In this document: in pieces, positions 46,675-60,510 of the stretch
How the letters are laid out: each line of letters begins with the position of its first letter
How positions within the stretch are numbered: position 1 is the stretch's first letter
Assembly (NCBI GenBank): GCA_963921795.1
Contig: OY997651.1
Span: 54,024,018 to 54,088,017, forward strand
Direction of reading: 5' to 3'
Source of the DNA: Nannobrachium achirus
Lineage: Eukaryota; Chordata; Actinopteri; Myctophiformes; Myctophidae
DNA: 64,000 nt
Position numbers and translations under genes: made by a program
Notes under the pieces: model-generated
Databases searched by the model: none
The model's input: the letters and a program-made list of their open reading frames with translations, nothing else
Told to the model about the DNA's origin: nothing

Positions 46675-47165
46675 AGATGTTACCGATCAATCGGCAATGG
46701 ATCGGATCAGGCCGATCAAAGCGTGATCGGCGATAATCGGTGGTTTAGATCAAAAGGTAAATTCACCGATCCGATCGGATCGGTGCATCCGATCAAAGCC
46801 GTATTATACAGTGCTATTCTATTTTTCAGTCTGTTAATAAACATGTCTTTAATATGACTGAACTCAACCATCAGCTCTTGTCAGTTCTTGGATGCCCACT
46901 TGAGGCCATTTTGGGGTATTGATTTCCACAGTGCTGAAGGAATAATTAGTTACTGCTATGATAATAAATACATTGTAATGCTGGTAAATAACTATAAGGC
47001 AAACATATAAATGAATTCATGAGTGAATGAAAGTTAAAACATTAACATTTAGAAAATATAAATAATATATAAATAATAACTTGATCGGATCAGTGATTGA
47101 TCGGTATCGGGTGATCAAACTTTTGTGATCGGTGCTCGGTGATCGGTTCCAAAAAACCTGATCGG
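46675..47165. mobile_element. TIR-like element rich in GATCGG repeats
   Basis: TTACCGATCAATCGG at 46680 and the inverted CCGATCA-type sequences at 47097-47165 bracket a non-coding core. Resembles hAT-type MITEs. Ends not exact. Confidence 0.4.
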
Positions 47166-48024
47166 ACCACCATGCCTGGCTGGGACCCGGGAGAACAGGA
47201 CCGACTGCCGCCATGTGACTGGGACCCTCAGCTAATGTGAGACTGCTATCTGAAATTATTGATTTAGAGACATGTATACTATCAGAACTTGTGCAGTAAC
47301 TGTCAAGGTTAGGTCAAGGTAAACTTCATTTGTCCACAAGGGAAATTTGTCTTGGGCTTTCACCCCTGCTACAGCCACACACAAATCCTCAGTAACAAAA
47401 TACATAATAGAAATACATAACACAGAGGGGGACACATGCACATTACAGTGCACAGTGATTAATCAGTACTCTCAGTCAGTGCTGTTTCAGAGCCTCATTC
47501 AATAATTTAGTGGACACGGGTACAAATGATTTTTGAAACCTGATGTACTTCCACTTCGTTCACTGTAACTTCTCCCAGAAGGTAGAAGTACAAACTTTCT
47601 AAAAGTTATTAACTTCTGCTTCAATGAACTGTGCCATGTTAAGCAGCTCTGATGTTTCAGCACAACCTGGCCTCTTGCCCTTAGGGCGTCTTACTGGTGA
47701 AATGAACTCACACTGGGTGATTTTTATGCCCAACCATCATGCAAATCCAGACACATTCTCTATTGCAATATTCCAACCAAGCTCACGACGAGCTTGGAGG
47801 TCGGCTATTTTCGGTACTATTACAAGCATAATCAAGTGAATACTGGAGATGTGGCGTAACGGCATGGATTTCTACATAGTTGAGTTGGCTTCACCCGGCC
47901 TGGCTTTCCCCACAGACTAATGTGTCTCTGGCACTCCGGCTCAGCTGAGCCCTATCGACTCTCTGTGGCCTGAAATTCTGCTACAGGCACAGCCTGGGCT
48001 GCTCTGGCTTCACTGTGATGTCAC

Positions 48025-48320
48025 ACTAACAGAATCCCTTTGATGCCCATATATGGAGTTTCCTGATGTCATAATTAAGCCCATATCTAACAGAACTTCA
48101 TATGGGAATGCCCAAATATGGAGGCCACATGAGCCACACTAACAGAATCCATATATGTCACATCATGTATGGACAAAGGGTATGATGTCAGATGTCAAAG
48201 ACATCTTAGGACTTTCACATAACGAATAACTGGTAAGCATGTTTGGGCTCTCACAGCATATCTCCATATACAGTACATGGATCTCCATACAGTATAGAGC
48301 TATGACATTACAGTGTGAAG
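48025..48320. repeat. CArG-palindrome block similar to gene B intron 1
   Basis: A perfect CCATATATGG at 48047-48056 and degenerate relatives to 48295, with the same GATGTCATAATTAAGCCCATAT context as 20030-20080. Probably a decayed copy of the same repeat family. Confidence 0.5.
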
Positions 48321-48462
48321 ACGATGACCTCTTCCACTCGTTCAAGTGGAGCGCAACATGTTTTGTGTCGAGGATTTCACTGTCAAAAAAGCCCCTGAGA
48401 ATGTAAGTATAATGTTTTTCTACCATACCTTAGGTCAGTGTGCGCGTAATTTCCATGCTTAA

Positions 48463-48518
<56 letters not shown>

Positions 48519-48536
48519 GTGTCTCTGTCCATGGAA

Positions 48537-48605
48537 ATAGCCGATCTACAAGCTCACAGCACGTCGGAACGCAACACGCTGTGCGCTTGTAGATCTGCTA
48601 TTTCC
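48537..48605. repeat. Hairpin mini-repeat, best-preserved copy
   Basis: ATAGCCGATCTACAAGCTCA pairs with GCGCTTGTAGATCTGCTAT; the loop is short. See the copy at 33158. Confidence 0.65.
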
Positions 48606-49368
48606 GCTATTTGGTGAAAATGTTTGAAATTGTAAGGACCATGGCGATCACGCAGAAATAATCACCGTTATCTCTAATTGTGGTAAACTGAGGCACATGT
48701 GGATGCAGAGCGGAACGTTGACAAGGTTCTTGTGCTCCAGCCTGCTCCAGGCCACCAGGCACCTCTAAGCTGCTTTCTTTTTTTACAAGATATGTGGGGC
48801 TTTACAGTAGTATACAGACAGGAAATGGGGAGAGAGAGAGATGGGGAGTGACTTCACTTCCGCTTTAACCGGGTACTCATCGTTCTTCTTACGTTACCCC
48901 AGACTGTTTGACAGGAGCATTTCCAAATCGCGGAGTCAACAGTCATGGCCACGCGAGACTAGGGAGTGACAACTGACAAGGATTGGGATCGGTACTCGAA
49001 CCTGTGACATGCTGTCAAGGCTGCAATGGAGCCTAGGTGCCAGGAACGCTAGGCCAGTGGTCCGGGCCATAACCTGCTTTCTAAACATAATTTGAGAGGC
49101 AATTCTATGTTCACAGTAAACAAAGTGTGTGTGTGTGTGTGAGTGATGGGGGTCAAGTAAGCCTTAAAGGAGCAACAAACTGTTTTGATGTATTGAATCC
49201 CAATGGGAGGCATTGCAACCCTATATTCATCATACAATATGCGATGTGACAATTAAGATTCAGAATGATTAAAAATGTATATTTGAAAAAAATAATATTC
49301 CAAGAACAAAAGACACAGAAAGAAAAACAACTTTATTAATCATTAAGTGCATTTAAAAACAATTAAAG

Positions 49369-49453
<85 letters not shown>

Positions 49454-50342
49454 ATCTTAACGATAAACCATTTAAAATACGATCTACAAGCTCACAGTTG
49501 GCAAGCTCCCCATGGCATTAGAATTTTAATATCACAGATTCAATTTGCACATGTGTTTTCAGGACGGACTGGCAGCGCAGCAGAGGAGACCACGTCAGCC
49601 TCTGGCAGCACTGAAGGAGGCCAGGAGGAGGAGGGCGGTGCTCCTGGTCTGTCCTCCTCCTGATGTAGAATTGCTCCTCCTCAGAGAGAGAGAGGAGAAA
49701 ACATGTTATTATAAGGAATAATAATCATAGGCTTGTTTGTTTTGTTCTCACCATCCGGAAAGAGAAGAAAGTCTAGGGTTAGCACAGCAGTGTTTGGAGG
49801 ATGGCTTCACTTTGTGCATACCAAGCAGATCCTCTCACTGTTGGCATTACAATGTCCAGTACCACCTCCCTCTGTGACTTAAGGCAGTCCAGCTGAAACA
49901 ATATGTGTCCCAGCACGGCTGACGGCTAGTCATTGATTTTTTTTTTATTTTTTTTTTCATTTTCATTTTTTCATTTCATTTGAAAGCTGGGAATCATAGC
50001 TACAAAATGATATATTGGTTGATTGACCCAACAGTTTTGAAGATATGGCTTATAGAATGATGCCATGCTGAATTACTACTTTTGAGATATTCAAGTTCTA
50101 AATAAATTTCTAACCTGCAATGACCTGCATGATCTCTCACATTAATTAAAAAAAGTCTTATTTACATGCAGAGTTAAGCTCTGGCGTTTAAGTGAAATGT
50201 AGCCTGATATTTATGAAATGCTTTTGTGGCTTTATCACATTTTAGTGAAAAAAAAAAGAAGTAATTTCAGCTGTGGTCTAAAGTAGTGGCTTCCGAAATG
50301 ACTGCCCCTGTGTCACACTCAGTCACATATGTGCCTAGGCCC

Positions 50343-51129
50343 TTAAATCCACAAATCCTTGACCTTCACATTGAACCAACACGGATAATACACTCCCACA
50401 ATGTATTCCACGAGTGCAAGTTTTTCTGATTCTTTCCTCTCAATCCATGCTTTGACACCCAGAGTCTGAGAAGTTTGTTTGCTGTGGTGAGCCAGCGGCT
50501 GTGGTTTACTGGCCCAATCTCCAGCAGACCCAGCCTTGCAGGAACCACTCCGTCCCTGATTGCAGAAACAATATGATAGCCATAGTGTCGAGAGATCTTC
50601 AATGACTTTGGCAGGCAGCTCAATCAGGGGAGGGCTAACAGAGATCGGGGTGAATTCTGGATTGATATCCAACTCTGTAGCTGAATTAAGGAGCTTTCTT
50701 ATTGGTCCAGAAAATGTGTTGTCTGACAGATTAGGACCATCAAGTTCAACAATGAGCCGGCGGAGGGGAAGTTCACCAGTGTGTAGGTTGCACACCAAAC
50801 AGACCTGCTTTCTGCTAGTGCAGCTTCCGCATTACTCCAGCTTTGACACCAGTCTTAACATTTGTTGAGTCCCCTCCAATGGCCCTTAAGGTCTTATCAA
50901 AACCCCTCTCTCTCTCAGCCATGCAAAAAGGACCTTGGCAATTTGCTCTGCATGTGGCTTTAGTCCCTTTTTCTGGGGTAAAATGGAACAGATAGTTGCT
51001 GCCAGGCTCACTGGCAACACTGTAGTGATGCCAGTGAGTGGCATCACAGGTGACATCGGGGTTCGGGGCATGCATGCAAGTGGCTAAATATGTCTTTTTA
51101 GACACAATAAGCCCATTCCCAAGATGCAC
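50343..51129 (-). pseudogene. Frameshifted unknown multicopy protein
   Basis: The minus strand shows TLRAIGGDSTNVKTGVKAGV, then VCNLHTGELPLRRLIVELDG, and in another frame LEIGPVNHSRWLTTANKLL and KHGLRGKNQKNL. The frames alternate, so it is broken at two or more places. I have an impression of a repeated fish protein of unknown role, perhaps transposon-borne, but cannot name it. Confidence 0.45.
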
Positions 51130-52455
51130 CGCAATCTTTCATGGGCAGATGTGACTTATGGGGGCTGGCGGTGTAAATAGTAACCAAGAAATTGCCTGCT
51201 TATTGTATCTAAGAGGTCATATTTAGCCACTTCTGTGCATGCCCCCACCCACTAAAATCACTAAAACAATAGAAAGAGGTAAATTAAAAATGTTTAACAC
51301 ACATCTTTTCTTGTTTCTAATTAAAATCTAAAATATGAACCATTGTTGTAAAAAAAAAAAAAAAATTGTCCTTTAAAGACGTTAGCTCCACGTTCCCCAC
51401 ATTGCTGTGTGTGTGTGTGTGTGTGTGTGAGTGTGAGTGTGAGTGTGAGTGTGTGTGTGTGTGTGGAGATTTTCAGAAACCTTTTTCGGCTGCTTTCTCC
51501 AGTTTAGCTTGCAAGCACACCGCTAACCAGGTGGGCAGTGAAACTGGGGTGTTCTGTCACACACACTCTGGTTGCATTCCAGTCCCCATCTGGAATCAAT
51601 GGGTTAAATGTATTGTAAACAAATGCAAGAAATGTAGTCAGTCTCCATATGCCTCGAGTAATCAATAGGAAAGTCATTTTTAGGGACTATTCCTTTAAGA
51701 GGCAGGCATCTACTTTAGTGCAAAATCTCAAGTAAGACCATAGTTATGACCATCAATTACTCATTCCATGAAGACTTGAACAAAAACAAGTCTGTAATTC
51801 AAGATGAGACGATCTTCTTGTCCTACACTGAGTCTTGTGTTTTTTATCTTTAGACGTCTCCTCCAGAGAAGTAGGAAAAAAATAGTCTCAATGGAAAGAA
51901 TGATGAGTATAGGCTCGTCTTAGATTACACCAACACTTGTTTGAGTATCAAAGCTTCATGGAGAAAGTAATCGATGGCTGCAACTTTGGCTAAACCATGA
52001 CTTCAATAATCAGTAGAACAACTTCTCCTAGGGTTTCACACACAGTATCAGCTAGAAGACAGACCTCAGTTAACACACCCATTGAGGCATTCCTGCACGC
52101 ACACCTTGCACCCAATCAGGCTCTTACAGCAACTGGCAAACATTTGCACCTCTGCAGTCCCTGTGAGGACGAGAGTTAAAGGATTTTAAATTTGCAATTT
52201 ACAATAAAATGATATTTCTAACAATCAACACCACCATTAAATATTGCCCGCTATTAAGACCCAACAATTTTGAAACGGGACGATCTACATGCTCACAAAC
52301 ACCTGGCAAACGTGAGTCATTCTGAGATTGCTAGATCTGCCATTTTTTGAGTTGTGGAACAGAGTCCAACTCATGTGCTTGTCAGGGCGGGGGGTCCCCA
52401 GTTCAGATGTGATTATTTTGGAATGGTGGCATGAAAAAGTTGAGAACCACTTTTA

Positions 52456-53015
52456 TTATGTCATTCTAGTAAATAAATGTACCCACCTTGGCAGACTAGG
52501 CAGCCAAAGGCAGCCCTCATTGAAGCCACTTCTGATTCTGAAAGGGACAGCGTTGAGGTCTGATTCACTCAGCTCCTGGATGGTGCGCGAAACGCCATTC
52601 AATTCCTGGGTGGCCTCCTTCAGGGCCTGGACTGCTTCCACCACCTCCTCTATATCACCAACCGCCTCCTGATGGACAAGGTCTTCTTTGCGGATGCTGG
52701 GTAGCGTAGTATAGCATAATGTAATGGTTAAATTCTTAAAGGACAACTTTGTTTTTTTACAACAAGGGTTCATATTTTAGATTGTAATTAGATGAAAGAA
52801 AAGATGAGTGTTAAAATGTATATATTTTTAGCGATTTTATTATTTTGATTATAGTGGGTCGGGGCATGTGTACAAGTGGCTAAATGTAAATATGTCCTTT
52901 TTAGACACAATAAGCCGGCAATTACTTTGTTACTATTTACACCAGCCCCGATAAGTCACATCTGCCCATGAAAGATTTGCGTTGCATCTTGGGTTATTGT
53001 GTCTAAAAAGACATA

Positions 53016-53090
<75 letters not shown>

Positions 53091-53630
53091 TGAGAGAACG
53101 TGCTGCGAGTATACGTTGGGAAAAGCCTGGCGATTGCCAACTTGTTTGCTCCTCCACACGTAAAAAAGATAGACAAACACGATAAAAATAAAATAAAATG
53201 CTTCTTACCACACTCCTTGTGTCCCCTCGACCACCACATCAGTGGATGGGTCGGATTGAGAGCTAAACGGGCTCTCAGCGTATTCCCAAGCTGGGTCTCT
53301 CTCGTGGAGCGTCTCAGGGGGGGTGAACAGAGCAATGGCGCTTCAGCGAGTCCTTCCTCGTCACCATCCGAATCCAACACGACATCGGACTCGTTCTCAT
53401 GCACGGGTCGTCCGCGCAAGGCTCGGGCTCGGCGAGGACCTCAGCACGGCCGCGGAGTGGAAGGGCGGCGGGGTCGGGGACCGGGTCTTCAGCCTCGTCA
53501 CTGCCAAAGGACATCTCCGAGTCGGACGCCGCTCTCTGGGGCAGGATCCTGGACAGCGGGGTCGGGCACTGGAACTGGACGCTTCATAGCCTCCACTGAC
53601 TCCTTGATCGTGAGCTGGTGAGGACAACCA
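52456..53630 (-). other. Exon-like minus-strand segments of an unrecognised gene
   Basis: 52456-52700 encodes an Ala/Glu-rich helix (GDIEEVVEAVQALKEATQEL). 53220-53520 encodes acidic text (DSDGDEEGLAEAPLLCSP, RRSTRETQLGN) in a GC-rich stretch unlike its surroundings. The pieces are separated by a (GT)n run at 53019-53088. They may be exons of one gene, but splice structure is not convincing. Confidence 0.3.
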
Positions 53631-53639
53631 CGATCCACG

Positions 53640-55130
53640 CTGGCACTAGACCCAGGGGCAGGGGAAAATTTGGCTGGGAATGATTTAAAAGGTTCTGAAT
53701 AACAAACTTTATTTAATTGGTTTTAATAGTTTTTTTTTATGGTTTAAATAACCTATTTGCAAGACTATTAAAGGGAAATGTGTTATTAAAATATTTCTGA
53801 TAAGTATACATACAAGTTTAGAACATCACGTGGGTCAACTTACCCCTCACCTGGGGCAAGTTGAACCACATGACCACTTTTTTTTAATAAGTCATATTTT
53901 TATGGTCCTTTGTCATAGACACTTTCTTATAATTTCAAATGATAGCAGACATCCTGAAATATGTCTAGATGTTTTGAATTTACTGCAAACTCACTTTGTC
54001 TTGCTTCCAGGGCAACATAAGCAAAAAGTGTAACCTTTCCTTGAGGCATGGCCTGTTTATAAAGAGCTTTACCTCATTTCAAAAGTTATAGAGAAATGCC
54101 CACATTATTGTTACAGCCTAAGAATACATTTCCTCATCTCTGTAGTTTTTTTTTTAGTTTTAGTTTAGTGGTAAAACTGTAACAAAAGTCAAAGTCTCAA
54201 AACATGAAACAAAACAGCATGGAAATTAGCCGATCTACAAGCTGCAGTCAGGCATTCAATCAATTAACCAAACAAACGTAACTTTTTAACTTGCAAAATG
54301 TCACATCTTTACAGGAATGTCACCAAAACATATATTCATCAATGCAACACGAGATAAAATGCAGAGTAGATCAAACTTACAGGCACATGGCTTCTCACAG
54401 CTTCACATACAGACACTGCACTCCAAGGCCGGCTACACACCTGAAGGCACAAAGACGAGTGCGTTTCGTGGGGGGAGGCGGGGGGCAGACACAGCACAAT
54501 GCATTCCGGATGGAAGTCGAGTGGTTTGAAGTCGAGTGCGAGTCGTGTGCTGGTCGTGTGGTGTTGTGTGGTTGCGTCCAACTTGCTCACGACTCGCACA
54601 GAGACAGTTGTAGGCGAGCAGTAGGGAGCAGACAAGTTGCACTTGATGAGACAGAAGGCAGGGTTCAGCTGCCAACCAATAGGAGAGAACCGCCGTTCTG
54701 CGGCGAAACTGGGCGGAGCACACTTGTAGTCCACTACACTACAATGCGTTGAGCCTTCGGTCTGCAGTGATCATGAATTTGTTTGTCTTTGTTATATTGT
54801 AAAATTTAAAATTTTGTGACTTTTGTCTAAATAAAAATGTCTTTACAAAATAAATGAAGTGGTAGTAAAACTATCATTATATGTATCTCACTGAAAATGA
54901 GATATATATATGGATGACCAGCTGCTGACGCTGAATATTCAACCCAAAGCCCTATGGTGGTGCGTGTTGGAATGATAATATGGATGACTTTTGTCAAAAA
55001 TACATGGATAATTGCTAACGCAGACAATTAATTTCTCGTAGTCCATGCGGGCATTGAATGGGTACATTTCTGCTCCCACTGGCATGGGCTTAATATGCTT
55101 AATATAGGATGGGCACACAATCATACTTGT
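53640..55130. other. Intergenic, no gene seen
   Basis: Contains a GATCTACAAGCTG arm near 54230 and a GC-rich 54430-54740 part without a persuasive ORF. Confidence 0.45.
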
Positions 55131-55338
55131 TGTTGTGTATTAACCATACATAGTTACTGTTTCTTGCTATGTGTGTAAGTTGTCTCTGTTCCTGCTGGGC
55201 TGGGGGGTGTGTCTTATTCCAGTGTGGCTCTGCTGCCAGAGAATGTATGCAGCTCCTGTTGTCATGTTTGCAGCTGACAAGTAAAGACTAACCTACCCTA
55301 CTGCTGGCCTGATTATTTGGTCTCCACAGACATAATAC
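55131..55338 (+). mobile_element. 5' LTR of Ty3/Gypsy element
   Basis: It starts TGTTGTGTATTAAC and ends CATAATAC; 208 nt. The same sequence is at 60297-60510, where it is 6 nt longer through an insertion after GTTCCT and a longer G run. TGGCGACGAGGCGG follows directly and is the likely primer-binding site, a form seen in Mag-type Gypsy elements. Confidence 0.85.
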
Positions 55339-55551
55339 TGGCGACGAGGCGGATATTTTTTTACTCTGTGCGGACAGAAGAATGAACCCGCTGTTTTTTT
55401 GTTTTGTTATGACTAGAGCAAGTCAGACAACTGCATGGAGGCTAACTAGCTAGCTGAAGAGGAACTGCTGGGGGGTGCACAAGGCTGGAGTGAGAGAACA
55501 CAGTGTCAAGACCTTGAAGTTTGGATCTTTTTGGAGCAGTGCACAAAGACA

Positions 55552-58500
55552 ATGGCTTCCTTGGGACGCATTGAAGAATTCTCAGGTGATAATAACAGCT
55601 CATGGGAGGAGTATTCAGAGAGACTGGAATGTTTTTTTGATGCTAATGACATTGATGGGGAGGAAAAGAAGCGTTCAATATTACTCAGTGTATGTGGGGC
55701 TGCTACATATTCCACTCTGCGCTCATTGGTGACCCCTCACAAGCCTAAAGAAATCTCCTATGCTGACCTGCTGAAAACCCTGAATGAACATGTTAGCCCA
55801 ACACCTTCTGAGATTGTGCAGAGCTTTCATTTCCACAATTGTAAGCAGAAGCCTGGACAGTCAATAACCGCTTACATTGCAGAGCTGAGAAAATTATCTG
55901 TGCACTGTAATTTTGGAGACCAACTGAAACGTATGCTCCGTGATCGTATTGTTTGTGGGGTTATAGATGAGTCCCTACAGAGGCAGCTGTTAGCAGAAAA
56001 GGACTTAACATTTGAAATGGCTGAGCAGAAAGCTTTAGTGGCAGAGGCTGCTTTGAAGAATGCACGTCAATTGCGCACAGAGTCAGTGAGTCAGCCACAG
56101 GGCCTCGAGGAGGTACACAAGACAAGCCACACAGCGAGTAAAGAGAGGCATGTCGAAGCGGACACAGAGAGAAAATGTTATCGTTGTGGTGGTCTGCATT
56201 TTCCTGCCACATGCAAGTTCATCTCAGCCGTTTGCCACTACTGTAAGAAAAAGGGCCATATTGCTCGGGTCTGCATGAAGAAAAGTCAACAGGGAGCTGC
56301 TGCAAACACTATTCTAGAACAGCACGCACATGCCATGTCACTGGAGGACAATGATGAATACATGGTGAACTGCATGCAGCCTGGACCACGGTCTGAAGAT
56401 CAAGAGCCTTTCATGGCCAATGTACTGTTAAACAAGGCCCCATTATGCATGGAAGTTGATTCTGGATCTGGAAAGTCACTGATAAGTCAGGAAACATACA
56501 ATAGGCTCTGGCCAGAGGAGCCTCCGAAAATTCACCGGGTCAACAATGTGCTACGTCAGTGGTCTCAGGCCAGGCTCCAGGTACTGGGCAAAATCTTTGT
56601 GAGCGTTGAATATTGTGCATTCAAAAGAACACTCCCGCTGTTTGTTGTGGAGGGCCAGGGCATCAGTCTCCTGGGCAGGGATTGGTTCAAGGCCCTAGGT
56701 ATTAAGATGTGTGGAGTACACAGAGTACAGTCCAGCCTGCCTTGGATAGACAATTATAAAGAGGTGTATGGGGAATTAGAGGCCTGCCGTGGGCCACTTG
56801 TGTCCATTGAAGTGGACCCTGCTGTAACACCCAAATTCTTCAAGGCGCGACCTGTGCCTTTTGCTTTGCGTAAAAGAGTGGATGAGGCTTTGGATCGGCT
56901 GGTGGAGCAAGGAGTCCTCAATCCTGTGAATTCAATTCAATTCAATTCAATTTTATTAAAGTGTCAAATCATAACAAGTTATCTCAAGACACTTTACAAA
57001 GGCTAAAGAGCCATGAGAGAGAGAGAGAGAGGAGAGAGGGAGAAACAAGGGAGAGACAAGGGAAAGACAACAAGGGGCACACGCACACACATACACAGGT
57101 CCTGCATGCGTGTGTACTAGAACGAACGAACGAACGCACACACACACAGGCGCTGCATGCGCATGCGCGTGTAGGGGGAGGGGAAGGGGAGGTAAGGGTA
57201 GGGGGGGTGGGGGGAGGAGAGAGAGAACCCGAGCAGAACCTGTACCTGTGAGGTACCCCCTCGAGAGAACTCGAGCGGATACCTCACAGGCCCGAGGCCC
57301 CCACCCTGAGCAAGCAATTTGCGACAATGGTAACGAAAAACCCCCTCTTAAGGAGGAGGAAACGTCAGGCAGATCCTGACTCTGGGGTGAACAGCCGTGC
57401 TGCCTCGACCGAGTCGGGGGGACAGTAAGGAACAAAGAGAGAGCAAGAGATAGACACAGAGAGATCCAGGCAGGTCCACAGGCGTGCTTCATGGAGTCCC
57501 GGTCCGGAGTCACACTCTTGGTCTGCAGCTGAGTAGTCGAGTTTTAGTAGCAATCCCAGCAGCTGAGTTGTCGAGTTTTAGGTTTTTAGGTTGTCGAGTT
57601 TCCAGGAACTGGAACTGTGGAGTGGGAGACAGAAAAGAGCTCCAAATGGGCCACCCCCATTGTGCCCATTTAAAAAAAAGATGGAACCATAAGAATCTGT
57701 GGAGATTACAAGGGCACCGTGAACACAGCTGTCACACCCGATGTGTATCCTTTGCCTACTGCGTCAGAGGTGTTTTCAACACTGGCAGGGGGGACTGTGT
57801 TTACCACCTTAGATCTCAAACAAGCATACCAACAACTGGTACTGGATGAAGAATCAGCAGAGCTGCTAACAATCAATACTCACAGGGGACTTCTCCGCCC
57901 TACGAGATTGCAGTTTGGAGTGTCAACTGCTGTTTCCATTTTTCAAAGGTTCCTGGACACTCTGCTGGCAGGCATTCCTGGAGTACAGCCGTACTTAGAT
58001 GATATACTGATAGCTGGCAAGTCTCAAGAAGACCATGACACACGATTACGGGAAGTGCTGTGCAGATTGTCTGAGATGAATCTGCGCCTTCAAAGAGAGA
58101 AATGTGTGTTTGCTGCAACTGAAGTGCAGTTTTTGGGGTTCAGGGTGGACAAAGATGGGGTGCACCCGACTCCAGAAAAAGTAGAAGCTATCAGAAATGC
58201 CCCTACCCCAAAGTCAAAAGTGGAACTTCAGGCGTTCTTGGGGCTTTTGAATTTCTACAGTTGTTTCCTAGACAACAAGGCCACGACCTTAGAGCCACTT
58301 CACAGGCTGCTTGATCACAATGCAGCATGGCAATGGACTGCCATTCATGACAGAGCTTACAGCGATGCTAAGGGGCTGCTGCAGGATGAAGCTGTATTGG
58401 CTCATTATGATGAGAACAAGCCATTGGTTTTAGTGTGCGATGCCTCACCCTATGGCCTGGGGGCTTTACTGAGTCATGTAGACTCTGAGGGCCGAGAAGC

Positions 58501-60209
58501 ACCTGTCTGTTTTGCCTCAAGAACACTCACATCAACAGAGCGCAACTATGCCCAAATTGACAAAGAGGCTCTGGCCATTGTATTTGGAGTCAAAAAGTTC
58601 AGCCAATACTTGTTGGGAAGGAGATTTGCTATTTACACTGACCACAAACCATTGTTGGGATTGCGGCATCACTCCAAACCCATGCCCCAGATGATTTCTC
58701 CACGTATGCTGAGATGGAGCCTGTTGTTGGGGGCTTATGGTTATGAACTACATTACAGACCTGGAAAGATGTTAGCTAATGCTGATGCACTGAGCCGCTT
58801 GCCCCTAGCTCGTCCAGTGGCTGAAACACCACCACCCCTGGAGGTGTTGCTACTAGAAGAGGTGCCTGAGGGCCCGATGCAGGCCCAGCGGATAGGGAAT
58901 CTCACCCTGAAGGATCCTGTTTTGTCACGTGTGCTCCACTGGCTACTGCATGGATGGCCCTCTGAAGTAGTGGAGGAGTGCTTTAAGCCTTTTGTTGGGA
59001 GACAACATGAATTGTCAGCACACAAGAACTGTGTCCTTTGGGGGAGTCGTGTAGTGATTCCTGGGGCAGCGAGAGCGGAAGTACTGAAAATGTTACATGA
59101 CGCACATCCTGGAATAGTGCACATGAAAGCCTTGGCAAGAAGTTATGTCTGGTGGCCTGGGATGGATAAGGAGATAGAGGAGGTGGTCAGAACCTGTGAG
59201 ACATGCCAAAAAACAAGACATAGTCCACCAAAGGCCCCTCTTCACCCGTGGGAATGGACTACACGGAAATGGTCAAGGCTCCATATTGACTTTGCAGGGC
59301 CATTCCGCGGAAAGGTTTTTCTGATAGTGGTGGACTCTCATTCTAAGTGGCTGGAAGTGTCGCTTATGAGCTCCATGTCATCCAGTGCAGTGATCAACAC
59401 ATTACGGCTGTTGTTCGCGACCCATGGGGTCCCTAAAATCCTGGTTTCGGACAATGGAACAGCGTTCACTTCAAGTGAGTTCAAGGCGTTTGCAAGCAGA
59501 AATGGCATTCGCCATGTCACAACGGCACCATATCATCCTTCATCAAATGGCCAGGCTGAGAGGATGGTGCAGAAACAAAACGAAAGAGGCACTAACAAAG
59601 CTGGTGGAAGGGGAATGGCAGACACGACTAGCCAGGTTCCTGTTGGCACAGCACACTACACCAAACTCAGCCACCGGGAAAAGTCCCGCTGAAATGCTGA
59701 TGGGTAGGCGGCTGACGATTGCACTGGATCATCTGCATCCAGATTTTCACAATGACATGCGCACAAAGCAAGAGGAATTGGCTGATAAGCGCCAGCGTAC
59801 AGTGCGGCTTTTTCAGCCGGCAGACACTGTGTTTGCCCGGAACTACACAGGAGGAGATAAATGGATGCCCGCAGTGGTGGAGCAGGTCACAGGACCATTG
59901 TCATACACTGTTCAGACTCCAGATGGGCAAAGACACAGACGACATGTGGATCAGCTGCGTGGACGCACACCGATAGGGGCTACAGCAGCCGCCCCGGGAG
60001 GCCCTCAACGAGCTCCGCAGGGTGAAGAGGATGGGCCCATCGGGCCACGTCATCATCCAGAGCCAGACAGTCCAGGGGAGGAGCTGGCCATGGAAGCTTC
60101 ATCATCGGCTGCAGAGCCTCCACCAGGAACTGTTGCCAGTACCCCAGTAGTGTCAGTGCCACAGCGCCCTAAAAGAGCCAGGATGTGTCCTAAACGTTTT
60201 GAGTACTGA
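55552..60209 (+). pseudogene. Gag-pol of the Gypsy element, disrupted
   Basis: The first ATG is at 55552. Gag ends in two Cys-His boxes (CYRCGG near 56175, CHYCKKKGHIARVC near 56234). Protease has VDSGSG (about 56455). Reverse transcriptase is interrupted by a 686-bp insert (56929-57614), has an in-frame stop just after WATPIVPI (about 57670) and keeps YLDD (about 57990). RNase H has CDASPYGLGAL (about 58437). Integrase keeps the H-H-C-C finger (59097-59210), DFAGPF and SDNGTAF, then a frameshift near 59575. Three independent lesions make it non-functional. Confidence 0.85.
56929..57614 (-). mobile_element. 686-bp repeat inserted in the Gypsy pol
   Basis: The (AATTC)n tract at its left edge and the TTTTATTAAAGTGTCAAATC motif mark a common fish retroposon 3' end, so it lies in minus orientation. 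CTGTG flanks it at 56924-56928 and 57615-57619. Removing it brings the polymerase reading frame back together in register. Confidence 0.65.
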
Positions 60210-60296
60210 CTTTGGGGTGGGGAAGGGTTATTGTGTGTTTACTAATGTACAGTTAGTTTTTGACTTTGTTTTTGGGGTCTAACTGGGGGAAAGGGG

Positions 60297-60510
60297 TGTT
60301 GTGTATTAACCATACATAGTTACTGTTTCTTGCTATGTGTGTAAGTTGTCTCTGTTCCTTTAAGTGCTGGGCTGGGGGGGGTGTCTTATTCCAGTGTGGC
60401 TCTGCTGCCAGAGAATGTATGCAGCTCCTGTTGTCATGTTTGCAGCTGACAAGTAAAGACTAACCTACCCTACTGCTGGCCTGATTATTTGGTCTCCACA
60501 GACATAATAC
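60297..60510 (+). mobile_element. 3' LTR of Ty3/Gypsy element
   Basis: 214 nt, preceded by the purine tract. The small differences from the 5' LTR mean the insertion is not brand new. Confidence 0.85.

Larger units (their letters stand above)
55131..60510 (+). mobile_element. Ty3/Gypsy LTR retrotransposon (inactive)
   Basis: Order: LTR, primer site, gag with zinc knuckles, protease, reverse transcriptase, RNase H, integrase, purine tract (GGGGGAAAGGGG, 60285-60296), LTR. No envelope gene. The 5' flank (CTTGT) and 3' flank (ATATC) show no target duplication, and only the 3' flank belongs to the receptor-cluster repeat. Confidence 0.85.

Noticed and set aside
53314..53627. Overlapping ORFs in the GC-rich stretch on both strands
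   Set aside because: High GC content removes stops in several frames. Only one minus-strand reading looks protein-like and it was kept at low confidence.
57117..57513. Minus-strand ORFs in the pol insert
   Set aside because: Low-complexity translation of the inserted retroposon and its purine-rich repeats.
55131..60510. Endogenous retrovirus with envelope
   Set aside because: After integrase only a short proline-rich tail and the purine tract remain. No envelope ORF, so it is a Gypsy retrotransposon.
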